A DNA stretch of 33,698 bases from CAYYFX01 sp964471155 (GTDB lineage Bacteria > ARS69): the NCBI GenBank assembly GCA_964471155.1, contig CAYYFX010000040.1:1-33698 (forward strand). The letters are read 5' to 3'. A model generated the notes under the pieces. It was not told the origin of the DNA and did no database searches. It saw nothing but the letters and a program-made list of their open reading frames with translations. This document shows positions 8,278 through 16,223 of this stretch, piece after piece. The position numbers were made by a program, and so were the translations under genes. The stretch's first letter is position 1; every line of letters starts with the position of its first letter.

Positions 8278-10341
8278 CTACCGGAGGAGGACGCCCTTCG
8301 TCGTGCGCGACTCGGCGCCGGACGCGAGCCGGATGAAGTAGATCCCGCTGGCGACGTCCGCGCCGCGGTCGTCGCGCCCGTTCCAGGTCAGCGTGGTGCG
8401 CCCCGACGGGGCCGTCCCGTCCAGGAGCGTCTTCACCACGCGCCCCGTCACGTCCAGGACGAGCAGGCGCACCGCACGCTCCTCGCCCAGCGCGAATGTC
8501 ACGCGCGTGGCCGAGGCGAAGGGGTTGGGTTCCGCCCCGGCCAGCTCGAAGGTGGCCCGCGCGACCGCCGGCTCGCCGGCGCCGGTGGCCCCGGCGTGCG
8601 GCGCGCGGATCGCGAAGAACGCGGCGTCGCCCGGACCCGGCGCGTGCAGGCCGACGCGCGCGGTGGATGCCACGGGCGCCGTGTTCGCGTCGAACCGGAA
8701 GTTGAACAGCGCCTGGTACGGGATCGGGTTCGTCACGCCCGCACCGCCGTAGGTCCCGGTGGACCACGCGATCCGGCCGGCGCCGACGGTCACCGCCCAC
8801 TGGTTGCCCGCGTCGAGGTCGATGTCGCGGAAGCCGGCGTTCGTGACGGTCGCCGCGCCCACCGGCACCTCGAAGCTCCCGAGGCCGCGCGCCGAGGACT
8901 GGTTGTACACGACGTACTCGTAGTGCCACGTCCCGCCGCCGAGATCCGTCACGCGGTTCGCCACCACCGCCGTGCCGTCGCCGGCGGCCACGTCCTTCGA
9001 GTCCATCTCCCCGCCCCACGCCGCGATGCCGGGCCCGGGCATGCCGTCCAGTCCGACGCCGACGTCCGGGAAGGTCCACGCCGTGCCGGTCCACGTGGGG
9101 ATGCACTCGCGCCAGGCGTAGTTGTTGGCGCGGTCGACGTCGTCCATCACCCAGTACACGCCCTCGTAGAAGTAGCGCGCGCCGGGGACGAGGAGGTCGC
9201 TCTCCCGCACCTCCAGCCGGTGCTGCACGCCGTTCAGCCCGGACCCGTCGTTGCTGCGCACGCAGTCCACCGGGACGCCGTCGAACCAGCTGCCCAGGCA
9301 GTGCCACACCGCCGTATGCGGATTCACCTCCTCGCGAGGGCCGAGGTAGTACTGGGACCCGTTGTTGGCGAGCGAGTACGTGTCGGAGCACCCGACGTTG
9401 AGCGTTCCGCCGCCGCCGCCGATGCAGGCGAGACCGCACTGGTTGTTCGCGAGCGCGTAGAACGCGTGTTTCGTCCAGTTCCGGCCGATCTGCTCGAAGC
9501 GGCCGTCCTTCTCCCGGAACATGGCCAGCCCGATGAACGGGTGGTTCTCGGCCATGGGGGCGTACCACGGGACGTTCACGCTGCCGTGGTTGCACGACGT
9601 CGTGTTGAACGAGAGGCCCAGCGTCCCCGTGGGGTGGATGCCGATGCGGCCGAGGTCGTCCATGCCGTAGACCTCCTTCAGCCACACGTCGATTCCCGTG
9701 ACCGCCGCCGCCGCGGGCGCCGGCTCGAGGGACGCCTCGCGGCGCACGGGCTCCGTCTCCCACGCGAGGTCGAGCGCGCCCACCCAGTCCCCCGCCGCCT
9801 CCGGGCGGCCGATCGCGCGCGCGAACTCCGGCGCGATCACGACGTCGCCGGCCAGCAGCACGAGCCGCCCGTCCTCCGCGAGGAACACGGGCGACGCGCT
9901 GCGGATCTCGAAGGGGCCGAACGTCGCGAAGCCCTGCTCGCGGGGGGAGCCGGGGCGCAGCACGAGGTCATGCAGCGCGACCTCCGGCACGTTCGCGCGC
10001 CCGTCGGTCCGCAGCACGAAGCCGCCGCGGTGCTCCACGGCGACGCCGTCCGCGAACCCGGCGAAGGTCCCGTCCGCGACGCGGAACGTGCTGCCGCCCT
10101 CCGCGCGCACCGCGAACGCATGATGCCGGGCGCCCGCCGCGGCGAACGTGGGCGCGGCGGCGGGCGCGGCGGACTCGACGGCGTCGAGGGCGAAGCCGGC
10201 GGCGGCGAGCTGGGACTCCACGATCGTGAGGGTGGAGACGCCCCCGGTGACGCGCCGGACCTCGGTGTCCGCGAGCGCCGGGAGGGCGAGGGGAAGGACC
10301 GCGAGCGTGGCGATCCCCGCGAGGAACCCCGTCTGTCGCAT
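8278..10341 (-). CDS. Secreted protein of unknown function with FlgD-like C-terminal domain
   Basis: A 687-residue exported protein with a clear signal peptide (MRQTGFLAGIATLAVLPLAL, cleavage near ALA-DT at about 25). The central region (about 215-400) contains SFNTTSCNHGSVNVPWY, NHPFIGLAMFREKDGRFEQI, NWTKHAFYAL and CIGGGGGTLNVGCSDTYS. I recall segments of this kind in uncharacterised secreted proteins of Planctomycetes-like bacteria, with no known function. Conserved cysteines suggest disulfides. Residues about 600-687 are the FlgD-like Ig domain (AEPNPFASATRVTFAL through GIYFIRLASG). The ATG at 10341 has GGAGGTG five bases upstream. It is transcribed divergently from the electron-transfer operon, from its own promoter at 10432-10460. 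Confidence 0.85.
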   Translation of the reverse strand: MRQTGFLAGIATLAVLPLALPALADTEVRRVTGGVSTLTIVESQLAAAGFALDAVESAAPAAAPTFAAAGARHHAFAVRAEGGSTFRVADGTFAGFADGVAVEHRGGFVLRTDGRANVPEVALHDLVLRPGSPREQGFATFGPFEIRSASPVFLAEDGRLVLLAGDVVIAPEFARAIGRPEAAGDWVGALDLAWETEPVRREASLEPAPAAAAVTGIDVWLKEVYGMDDLGRIGIHPTGTLGLSFNTTSCNHGSVNVPWYAPMAENHPFIGLAMFREKDGRFEQIGRNWTKHAFYALANNQCGLACIGGGGGTLNVGCSDTYSLANNGSQYYLGPREEVNPHTAVWHCLGSWFDGVPVDCVRSNDGSGLNGVQHRLEVRESDLLVPGARYFYEGVYWVMDDVDRANNYAWRECIPTWTGTAWTFPDVGVGLDGMPGPGIAAWGGEMDSKDVAAGDGTAVVANRVTDLGGGTWHYEYVVYNQSSARGLGSFEVPVGAATVTNAGFRDIDLDAGNQWAVTVGAGRIAWSTGTYGGAGVTNPIPYQALFNFRFDANTAPVASTARVGLHAPGPGDAAFFAIRAPHAGATGAGEPAVARATFELAGAEPNPFASATRVTFALGEERAVRLLVLDVTGRVVKTLLDGTAPSGRTTLTWNGRDDRGADVASGIYFIRLASGAESRTTKGVLLR

Positions 10342-10431
10342 GCGCCACCTCCGTGATCCGACGGATCGGCCCGCGGCCGCGCGGCGCGCGGTCGGACGGG
10401 TCGCGAATCTCGTGGAACCGGGGGCGACGCG

Positions 10432-10460
10432 ATACTAGATCAGACAGTCCGCTGTTTCAA
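10432..10460 (-). promoter_or_regulatory. Sigma-70-like promoter for the 8278-10341 gene
   Basis: Read on the minus strand, TTGAAA (-35, at 10460-10455) is followed after exactly 17 bases by TAGTAT (-10, at 10437-10432). That is five of six and four of six consensus matches. The start point would fall near 10425, leaving an 85-base leader before the ATG. Confidence 0.55.
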
Positions 10461-10540
10461 GAGCCCGCCGGAAGTCCGCCGAACCCGACAACTCGTTCCC
10501 GTGCAATCCGTTGCGCCGCACGTGCCCGGGCGGGGCGCAG

Positions 10541-10569
10541 TTGTCCGGACCAAAACACGACGATATACT
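10541..10569 (+). promoter_or_regulatory. Sigma-70-like promoter of the ten-gene electron-transfer operon
   Basis: TTGTCC (10541-10546) and TATACT (10564-10569) are separated by exactly 17 bases. They match the consensus at four and five of six positions. Transcription would begin near 10576, about 30 bases before the GTG start at 10607. This is an AT-rich island in otherwise GC-rich DNA. It lies back to back with the divergent promoter at 10432-10460, so one regulator could influence both. Confidence 0.6.
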
Positions 10570-10606
10570 CCACAGTATCCCAGCCGGCCCCCGCTCCGGA
10601 GGGACC

Positions 10607-11926
10607 GTGACCGCTCGCCTCCCCCTCGCCGCGATGCTCGGCGCCGCTCTCGCGGCCGCCGCGGGCGGCTGCTCGGAGTGGGATCGGTACTGGGCCGAGG
10701 ACGGCGCCACGGGCCCGGGCTCGTCCCGCGACACCACGCCGCCCGCCGTCTCGCTGCTCGCTCCCGCCGCGCCCGACTCGCTGCTGGCCACCCCGGTCGG
10801 CGGGTCCGCGTACCGGATCGTCGCGCAGGCGTCGGACGACGTCGGCGTGGCGCGCGTCGTGCTGTGGATCGACGGCGCCGCGGCGCGCGAACTGTCCTCC
10901 GCGCCGTGGGAGATGCGCTGGGACACCACGCCGCTCGAGGAGTTGAGCCGGCACCGTCTGTGGGCGACCGCGGAGGACGCGGCCGGCAACGTCGGCACGA
11001 GCGATCCCGCCTTCGCGCAGGTGTTCAACCGGGGCCCGGAGGTCCGCGTCTCCGATCCCGCGGACGGCGCCTTCGTGAAGGGCGTCGTGCCCGTGTCCGT
11101 GGAGTTCCCCGGCGAGGCGCCGGAGCTCGAGAAGGTGGAGCTGATCGCGGACGTGTGGACGGTGGGCCAGGCCGTCGCGGCGCCGTGGGTCATCGACCTC
11201 GACACGACGACGCTCCCGCCCGGAACGCACTACCTCGTGGCGAAGGCCACGACCGTGCTCGGCCACGTGGGCGTGAGCGACGCCGTGCGCGTGGAGGTGA
11301 ACAACGGCGTTCCGGCGGTGACCGTCCTCTTCCCCGGCGAGGGTCATCGCGTGGCGACGCGCGGCACGCTCGTGCTGCAGGCCGCCGCGATCGACCCCGA
11401 GGAGGGTCCGCTCGCTCCCGCGCAGGTGGCCTGGATCTCCGACGTGGACGGCCCCCTCGGCGCCGGCACCGAGCTGCGCAAGGCGGGCCTCTCCCCGGGC
11501 GAGCACCGGATCGTGGTCCGGGCCACGAACTCCTGGGACACCGCGGCCGAGGACACCGTGGGCGTGACCGTGCTCGCCGCGCCGACGTACTCCTACGGCG
11601 CCGACATCCACTGGCCGCTGTTCGAGGACTTCTTCTGCACGTTCTGCCACCAGCCGTCCTCGTCCGAGTTCCCGAACAGCGAGCTGGACCTGCGCACGTA
11701 CGAGTCCCTGATGGCCGGCGGGAAGACCACGATCTACGAGTGCGTGTACCCGTGCCGGCCCGAGTCCAGCCTCGTCTACGACAAGATCTCCGCGGCGGTC
11801 CCCTGGGTCGGCAACCCCATGCCGCCCCCGCCCACGTTCCCGTCGGTCTTCCCGCCGATCCGGGAGCGGCTCCGCGTCTGGATCCTCGAAGGAGCCCCGC
11901 CGGATGATCCCGCGGACTCCCCGTAG
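10607..11926 (+). CDS. Ig-domain lipoprotein with C-terminal single c-heme domain
   Basis: A 439-residue predicted lipoprotein (signal ending AAAAGGC, Cys22). Two or three bacterial Ig-like modules follow (DTTPPAVSLLAP with ASDDVGVARVVLWIDG; NRGPEVRVSDPADGAFVKG; NNGVPAVTVLFPGEGHRV). The C-terminal ~110 residues carry CTFCH (Cys344-Cys347-His348), a c-type heme site, then a second cysteine pair (CVYPC) and GNPMPPP, whose Met is a candidate distal ligand. IRERLRVWILEGAPPDD resembles the final helix of planctomycete-type cytochrome c domains. The GTG at 10607 is preferred over an upstream GTG because it directly follows GGAGGG and begins the lipoprotein signal, while the upstream stretch overlaps the promoter. 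It is first in the operon. A plausible role is an outer-membrane-anchored electron carrier; the partner is unknown. Confidence 0.82.
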   Translation: MTARLPLAAMLGAALAAAAGGCSEWDRYWAEDGATGPGSSRDTTPPAVSLLAPAAPDSLLATPVGGSAYRIVAQASDDVGVARVVLWIDGAAARELSSAPWEMRWDTTPLEELSRHRLWATAEDAAGNVGTSDPAFAQVFNRGPEVRVSDPADGAFVKGVVPVSVEFPGEAPELEKVELIADVWTVGQAVAAPWVIDLDTTTLPPGTHYLVAKATTVLGHVGVSDAVRVEVNNGVPAVTVLFPGEGHRVATRGTLVLQAAAIDPEEGPLAPAQVAWISDVDGPLGAGTELRKAGLSPGEHRIVVRATNSWDTAAEDTVGVTVLAAPTYSYGADIHWPLFEDFFCTFCHQPSSSEFPNSELDLRTYESLMAGGKTTIYECVYPCRPESSLVYDKISAAVPWVGNPMPPPPTFPSVFPPIRERLRVWILEGAPPDDPADSP

Positions 11927-13046
11927 CGCCCCCCGGCGTCCCGCGAGGCGTCACGCGTCGTCGGCACGGGCGGCGGTGGCGGCGCTCGCGCTGCTGCTCG
12001 CGCCCGGCGCGCCGCCCGCCGAGGCGGCCCGCTGGATGTTCTCCGGGACCGCGAGCATGCAGTACCGGGATCTCCTCGACGTCCCCGACGACGAGGAGCC
12101 GCTCGGCAAGCTGGGCGCGGTGGCGGAGTGGAGCCTGAAGATGCGCGTGGAGGTGTCCGATCGGGTGGCCGCGAGCGCGCGCCTGTGCTCCGCCTGCCAC
12201 GACCTCACGATCAACCACGCGTTCGCGGAGATCCGACTGGCGCCGCGCGTCACGCTGGAGGCGGGACGCATCGAGGTCCCCTTCGGCGACTTCTGGCAGC
12301 GGCACGACCCGGCCAGCGACGCCTTCCTCTCGAAACCCCTGCCCTACGCGATGGGGCACATGCTCCGGTACCAGGCGGACCGCATGAACCTCGGCGTCCT
12401 GCCGATGCCGTACGTGGACGAGGGCGCCGCGATCTCCGCGGACTGGTGGTTCCGCGACACGGTGCAGCTCTGGGTGGCGGCGTGGGGCGTCAACGGGCTG
12501 CAGTCCGGGGCGCCGCGGGACTTCACGTTCAAGAACCAGCTCGGCGACGGCGGCTTCAGCGACAACAACGACGAGCCGTCGTGGGGCGGCCGCGTCGCGC
12601 TCGGCTGGCGCGACTTCACGGGCGGCGCGTCGTTCCTGCGCGGCGCGTACGACCCCGGCGCGGAGTTCGACTACACGGTGTGGGGCGTGGACGGCTCGGC
12701 CCGCGTGGCCGGCGTGCAGCTCCGCGCGGAGTACCTCGCGCGCGAGAACGACGTGGTGGACGCCGCCGGCGCCCGCGACCTCCTGCGGAAGAAGGGCTTC
12801 CACGTGCAGGCGGAGTCCCCGGCCGTGCGGCAGGTGTCGCTCGTGGCACGCGTGGACGGCCTGCTGCGCCAGGGGCCCCCGCTCGCCACCGTGAACGACC
12901 CGTCCTCCGGCCTCGTGCGATGGACCGCCGGGGTGAACGTGGCGCCGGCCGTCGACTGGTCCGTCCGGCTGCAGTTCGAGCACTGGCGGTTCACGGACTT
13001 CGTGGAGTCCGATGTGGTCCGCTTCGGCATCCTCACCTCGTACTGA
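11904..13046 (+). CDS. Outer-membrane beta-barrel (porin-like) protein with an embedded CxxCH heme site
   Basis: A 380-residue exported protein with a signal segment around residues 20-41. The mature part has alternating aromatic and hydrophobic strands, such as VQLWVAAWGVNG, GRVALGWRDFTGGASFLRG and WSVRLQFEHWRFTDF, ending VRFGILTSY with a C-terminal aromatic residue as in barrel proteins. EAGRIEVPFGDF and LPYAMGHMLRYQADRMNLGV resemble phosphate-selective-porin-like or MtrB-like pores. Uniquely, CSACH (Cys95-Cys98-His99) lies in an early strand or turn. It starts inside the preceding gene (23-base overlap) with GAAGGAG upstream. Neighbours suggest it belongs to an outer-membrane electron conduit. 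Barrel topology is judged by eye only. Confidence 0.72.
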   Translation: MIPRTPRSAPRRPARRHASSARAAVAALALLLAPGAPPAEAARWMFSGTASMQYRDLLDVPDDEEPLGKLGAVAEWSLKMRVEVSDRVAASARLCSACHDLTINHAFAEIRLAPRVTLEAGRIEVPFGDFWQRHDPASDAFLSKPLPYAMGHMLRYQADRMNLGVLPMPYVDEGAAISADWWFRDTVQLWVAAWGVNGLQSGAPRDFTFKNQLGDGGFSDNNDEPSWGGRVALGWRDFTGGASFLRGAYDPGAEFDYTVWGVDGSARVAGVQLRAEYLARENDVVDAAGARDLLRKKGFHVQAESPAVRQVSLVARVDGLLRQGPPLATVNDPSSGLVRWTAGVNVAPAVDWSVRLQFEHWRFTDFVESDVVRFGILTSY

Positions 13047-13057
13047 GGGACGCACCG

Positions 13058-14218
13058 ATGGGCGAAGAACCGGGTCTCCCGCGCCAGACCGCGCTCCTGC
13101 CGGTGGCCGTGATCGCGGCCGTCGTGGCCGTCGCCGCCGTGATCCCGCTGTCCGCCACGACCGGCCACGCGCAGTCCGCCGCCGCGGACTCCACGGAGCT
13201 GCGCGTCTTCGAGGCGGACCTGGGACCCGCGTGGGTCGACGTGAGCGCCTACCCGCCCGCGCAGCAGAAGGCCTACGCGCTGTTCGCGCAGCGCTGCTGC
13301 AAGTGCCACACCCTGGCCCGCCCGATCAACTCCACGCTGAAGCCGGAGGACTGGGACGCGTACGTGCAGCGCATGAGCCGCAAGCCCGGCTCCGGGATCT
13401 CGCCGGCCGATGCGGCCGTCATCCGCGACTTCCTCGTGTTCGACGGCACGCGCCGCGCGCGCGGGCCGGGCATCGATCCGGAGCTGGTGCCGTTCCTGAA
13501 GGTGGGCCGCGAGCTGGCCGGCGTGGAACGCTTCCCCGCCTGCCTGCGCGACATCCGTCCCGGCGAGGACGGCACGCTGCGCATCCGCGTGGCGGCGGAT
13601 CCGCGCGCGGACCTGAGCCGCTTCGTGGCCGCCGACGCCGCGCAGAAGCTCGTGAAGTGGAGCCGGCGCGCCGCGCACGAGGGCGAGATCGTGCGCGCGG
13701 CGGCGCCGCGTCCGGGGAAGGCATCGCCGGAGGATGCCGCGGCGCCGCGATCCGCCGCGATCCGCGCCGCCGCGGAGGAGGCGGTGGACGGCGCGCCCGA
13801 TCCGCGCGAGCGCGTCGAGCGCATCCTCGACTTCCTGGACGAGGAGATCGCGCGCGAGTACGTCGCGGGCACCGCGGACGCCGATGCCGCGCTGTCCGCG
13901 GCGCGCGGCGACGCCACCGAGTTCACGCGCGTCTTCGTGGCGATGTCCCGCGCCGCGGGAGTTCCGGCGCGGCCGTGCGCCGGCCTCGTCGCGCGCCGCA
14001 CGGCCTTCCACGCGTCCGTGTGGGCCGAGGTCCTGCTGGACGGGGCCTGGGTGGAGGTCGACCCGTACCTCGGACAGCTCCCCGCCGACCTCACGCACGT
14101 GCGCGTGCAGGGCGCCGCCGCCTCCGGCGCGTGGGACGCCGCGCGCGCCGGCGGCGCGGACCGGCTGAAGCTCCGGGTGGACGTCCCGGAGGACGCCCCC
14201 GCCCCGGGGACGCCATGA
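13058..14218 (+). CDS. c-type cytochrome fused to an apparently inactive transglutaminase-like domain
   Basis: A 386-residue protein with an N-terminal membrane/signal segment (about 12-38). A one-heme cytochrome domain has CCKCH (Cys80-Cys83-His84) and a possible axial Met in VQRMSRKPGSGIS. After a linker, residues about 235-360 match the transglutaminase-like fold: FVAMSRAAGVPARPCAGLV, the His318 segment and WVEVDPYLGQLPADLTH (Asp335). The nucleophile expected in GDCTE-type motifs is Ala286 here (GDATEF), so His and Asp remain but Cys is lost. It probably binds rather than cleaves or crosslinks; this is inference. The ATG follows GAGGGA, 11 bases after the porin-like gene, and its stop overlaps the next start by four bases (ATGA). 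Confidence 0.85.
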   Translation: MGEEPGLPRQTALLPVAVIAAVVAVAAVIPLSATTGHAQSAAADSTELRVFEADLGPAWVDVSAYPPAQQKAYALFAQRCCKCHTLARPINSTLKPEDWDAYVQRMSRKPGSGISPADAAVIRDFLVFDGTRRARGPGIDPELVPFLKVGRELAGVERFPACLRDIRPGEDGTLRIRVAADPRADLSRFVAADAAQKLVKWSRRAAHEGEIVRAAAPRPGKASPEDAAAPRSAAIRAAAEEAVDGAPDPRERVERILDFLDEEIAREYVAGTADADAALSAARGDATEFTRVFVAMSRAAGVPARPCAGLVARRTAFHASVWAEVLLDGAWVEVDPYLGQLPADLTHVRVQGAAASGAWDAARAGGADRLKLRVDVPEDAPAPGTP

Positions 14219-15798
14219 CCGCGGACCGCCGCGCCCCCGCGCCCTGCCGCGCCGCGTGTCCCGCGGACAAGAACGTCCCGGAGTTCCTGCGCGCCATCGC
14301 CCGCGGGGACACCGACGAGGCGTGGCGCATCGCGTATCGCGACAACCTGTTCCCGGGCGTGCTGGGCTGGATCTGCCCGCGCCCGTGCGAGACCGCCTGC
14401 CGCCTCGCGCGCGACGGCGAGGCGATCCCCGTCTGCGATCTCAAGCGCTGGGTCACGGGCGCGCACGCCCCGCCGGCGGATCTCCACGCCGGGGGCGCGG
14501 CCGGCGACGGCCCCGCGATCGCGGTGGTCGGCGCGGGACCGGCGGGCCTCGCCGCCGCCCACGACCTGGCGTGCGCCGGGGCGCGCGTAACGCTGCTGGA
14601 TCGGCACGGACGGCCGGGCGGTCTGCTCGCCGGCTGCATCCCCGCCTTCCGCCTGCCGCCCGCGGTGGTCCGCGACGACATCCGCCGGGTCCTCGCGCTC
14701 GGCGTGTCGTTCCGCGGCGGCTTCGTCCTGGATGGACCGGGCGCCGTCGCGCGACTGCGCGCGCAGGGGTTCGGCGCGGTGCTCGTCGCGACCGGCGCGG
14801 GCGACGACGCGGAGCCGGATCTCCCCGGGTGGCGCCGCGGGCCCGCGCAGCACACGGCCATCGCGTTCCTCCGGGAGGCCGCGCGCGGGGAGGCATCCGT
14901 CCGCGGGCGGCGCGTCGTGATCGTGGGCGGCGGCAACGGCGCCTTCGACGCCGCCCGCACCGCCGTGCGGCTCGGCGCGGCCGACGTGCGCGTGCTGTAC
15001 CGCCGCGACCGCGACGCGCTCCCCGCCTTCCCGCGCGAGGTGGCGGCCGCCGAGGCGGAGGGCGTGCGCCTCGTGGCGCGCGCGGTGCCGCGCGAGGTCG
15101 TGACGGAGGGCGGCCGGGTGCGCGGCCTGCGCTGCGCGCCGGCGCGCGCGGGGGACGGGACGGCGCGCCGCCCGGCCCCGCCCGCGTGCGACGACGCGCG
15201 CGCCTGGGTGGAGCCGGCCGACGTCCTGGTCTTCGCCCTGGGCCAGCGGCCGGACCCGGCCGTGGAACGCCTCGACGGGGCGGACGTGTTCCGCGTCCGT
15301 CCCGCCGGCGGCAGCGTGGTGGACGCGATCGCCGCGGGACGGCGCGCCGCCCGCGCCCTGTCGGAGTCGTTGGGCGACGACGGCCGCTGGCGGCCCGCCC
15401 CCTTGCGCGTGGTCCCGCGCGCGCGGTCGGCGCCCCCGGCCGCGCGTGTCGTCCCCGGGACGCTTCCGCCGGACGTCGCGCGCGCCCACGCCGCGCGCTG
15501 CCTGGGATGCGACCGGCTGCTGGTGCTGGACGCCACGGCCTGCATCCTGTGCGGCCGCTGCGCCCCGGCGTGCGCGTGGCACGCGCTCGCGTGGACCCGT
15601 GCGGACGGGGACGCGTGGCGCCTCTCGATCGACGACGACGCGTGCCGCCGCTGCGGCGCGTGCGTCGACACCTGCCCCTCGCGGGCCCTCGGATGGAGAC
15701 GATGGAACATCCCGAACCGCTTCCTCCCGGTGCTCCCCGGGACGGAGGCCGCCTCTCCCGCCGCGACGTCCTCGGACATCTCGGCTGGGCGGGCCTGA
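14215..15798 (+). CDS. GltD-like FAD oxidoreductase with C-terminal 2[4Fe-4S] ferredoxin domain
   Basis: A 527-residue flavoprotein of the glutamate synthase small-subunit family. The N-terminal cysteine-rich domain (Cys11, 15, 54, 58, 62, 74) fits the family's [4Fe-4S] region. An FAD Rossmann motif VVGAGPAGLAAAHDL lies at about 104-118. A second Rossmann motif, VIVGGGNGAFDAARTAVRLG, for NAD(P)H lies near 234, followed by RVLYRRDRDALPA. A C-terminal ferredoxin has CILCGRCAPAC (from Cys443) and CRRCGACVDTCP. There is no glutamate synthase large subunit nearby, so the role is probably NAD(P)H electron exchange with the adjacent Rieske/cytochrome b module. NfnB-like bifurcation is possible but unproven. 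No signal peptide is seen, so it is cytoplasmic. Its 3' end overlaps the Rieske gene by about 106 bases. Confidence 0.88.
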   Translation: MTADRRAPAPCRAACPADKNVPEFLRAIARGDTDEAWRIAYRDNLFPGVLGWICPRPCETACRLARDGEAIPVCDLKRWVTGAHAPPADLHAGGAAGDGPAIAVVGAGPAGLAAAHDLACAGARVTLLDRHGRPGGLLAGCIPAFRLPPAVVRDDIRRVLALGVSFRGGFVLDGPGAVARLRAQGFGAVLVATGAGDDAEPDLPGWRRGPAQHTAIAFLREAARGEASVRGRRVVIVGGGNGAFDAARTAVRLGAADVRVLYRRDRDALPAFPREVAAAEAEGVRLVARAVPREVVTEGGRVRGLRCAPARAGDGTARRPAPPACDDARAWVEPADVLVFALGQRPDPAVERLDGADVFRVRPAGGSVVDAIAAGRRAARALSESLGDDGRWRPAPLRVVPRARSAPPAARVVPGTLPPDVARAHAARCLGCDRLLVLDATACILCGRCAPACAWHALAWTRADGDAWRLSIDDDACRRCGACVDTCPSRALGWRRWNIPNRFLPVLPGTEAASPAATSSDISAGRA

Positions 15799-16223
15799 GC
15801 GCGCTGGCGCTGGCATCCGGCCCGGCGCTGCTCCGCTTCCTCCGCCCCGCGGCCGCGCGCGGCGGCACGGGGCTCGTGGACGTGGGCGCCGTGCGCGACG
15901 TGCCCGCGGGCGCCGTCGTCACACGCTGGGCGGCGCGGCACGGGCTCTGGCTGGTGCATCACGAGGGCCGCGTCTTCGCGCTCGAGGCGCGCTGCACGCA
16001 CCTCGGGTGCACGCCCCGGTGGGAGCCGGACCGCGGCGTATTCCACTGCCCGTGCCACGGCAGCCGCTTCACGACCGAGGGCGAGGTGCTGAACGGCCCC
16101 GCCGTGCAGCCGCTCCCGCGCCTGGCCATCGCGCGCGAGGGCGACGCGCTGCTGGTGGACCGCGCCCGCCGCGCGCCCATGGAGCGCGCGCGGCATGATC
16201 CGCGCTTCTGGGTGCCGGGCTGA
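15693..16223 (+). CDS. Rieske [2Fe-2S] protein of a cytochrome bc/b6f-type complex
   Basis: A 176-residue protein. A twin-arginine segment SRRDVLGHLGWAGLSALALA (about 22-41) gives a Tat signal-anchor. The Rieske boxes CTHLGC (Cys101, His103, Cys106) and CPCHGS (Cys119, Cys121, His122) contain all four cluster ligands plus the two disulfide cysteines. The start is ATG 15693 or 15702, both inside the preceding ferredoxin-tail gene. No later in-frame start would keep the twin arginines. The stop overlaps the cytochrome b6 ATG by one base (TGATG). It would pass electrons from menaquinol oxidation at cytochrome b to the c-type cytochromes encoded downstream. Confidence 0.93.
   Translation: METMEHPEPLPPGAPRDGGRLSRRDVLGHLGWAGLSALALASGPALLRFLRPAAARGGTGLVDVGAVRDVPAGAVVTRWAARHGLWLVHHEGRVFALEARCTHLGCTPRWEPDRGVFHCPCHGSRFTTEGEVLNGPAVQPLPRLAIAREGDALLVDRARRAPMERARHDPRFWVPG

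Noticed and set aside
10511..10606. Upstream GTG extension of the first cytochrome lipoprotein gene
   Set aside because: It would overlap the -35/-10 promoter and bury the lipoprotein signal; GTG 10607 has a proper RBS.
10607..13046. Labelling the first two operon genes as MtrC/MtrB
   Set aside because: Only one heme site each and no decaheme partner; similarity is in concept (outer-membrane conduit), not in recognisable sequence.
14215..15798. Calling the flavoprotein glutamate synthase small subunit
   Set aside because: No large subunit is nearby, a ferredoxin tail is fused, and the gene is embedded in a cytochrome operon.
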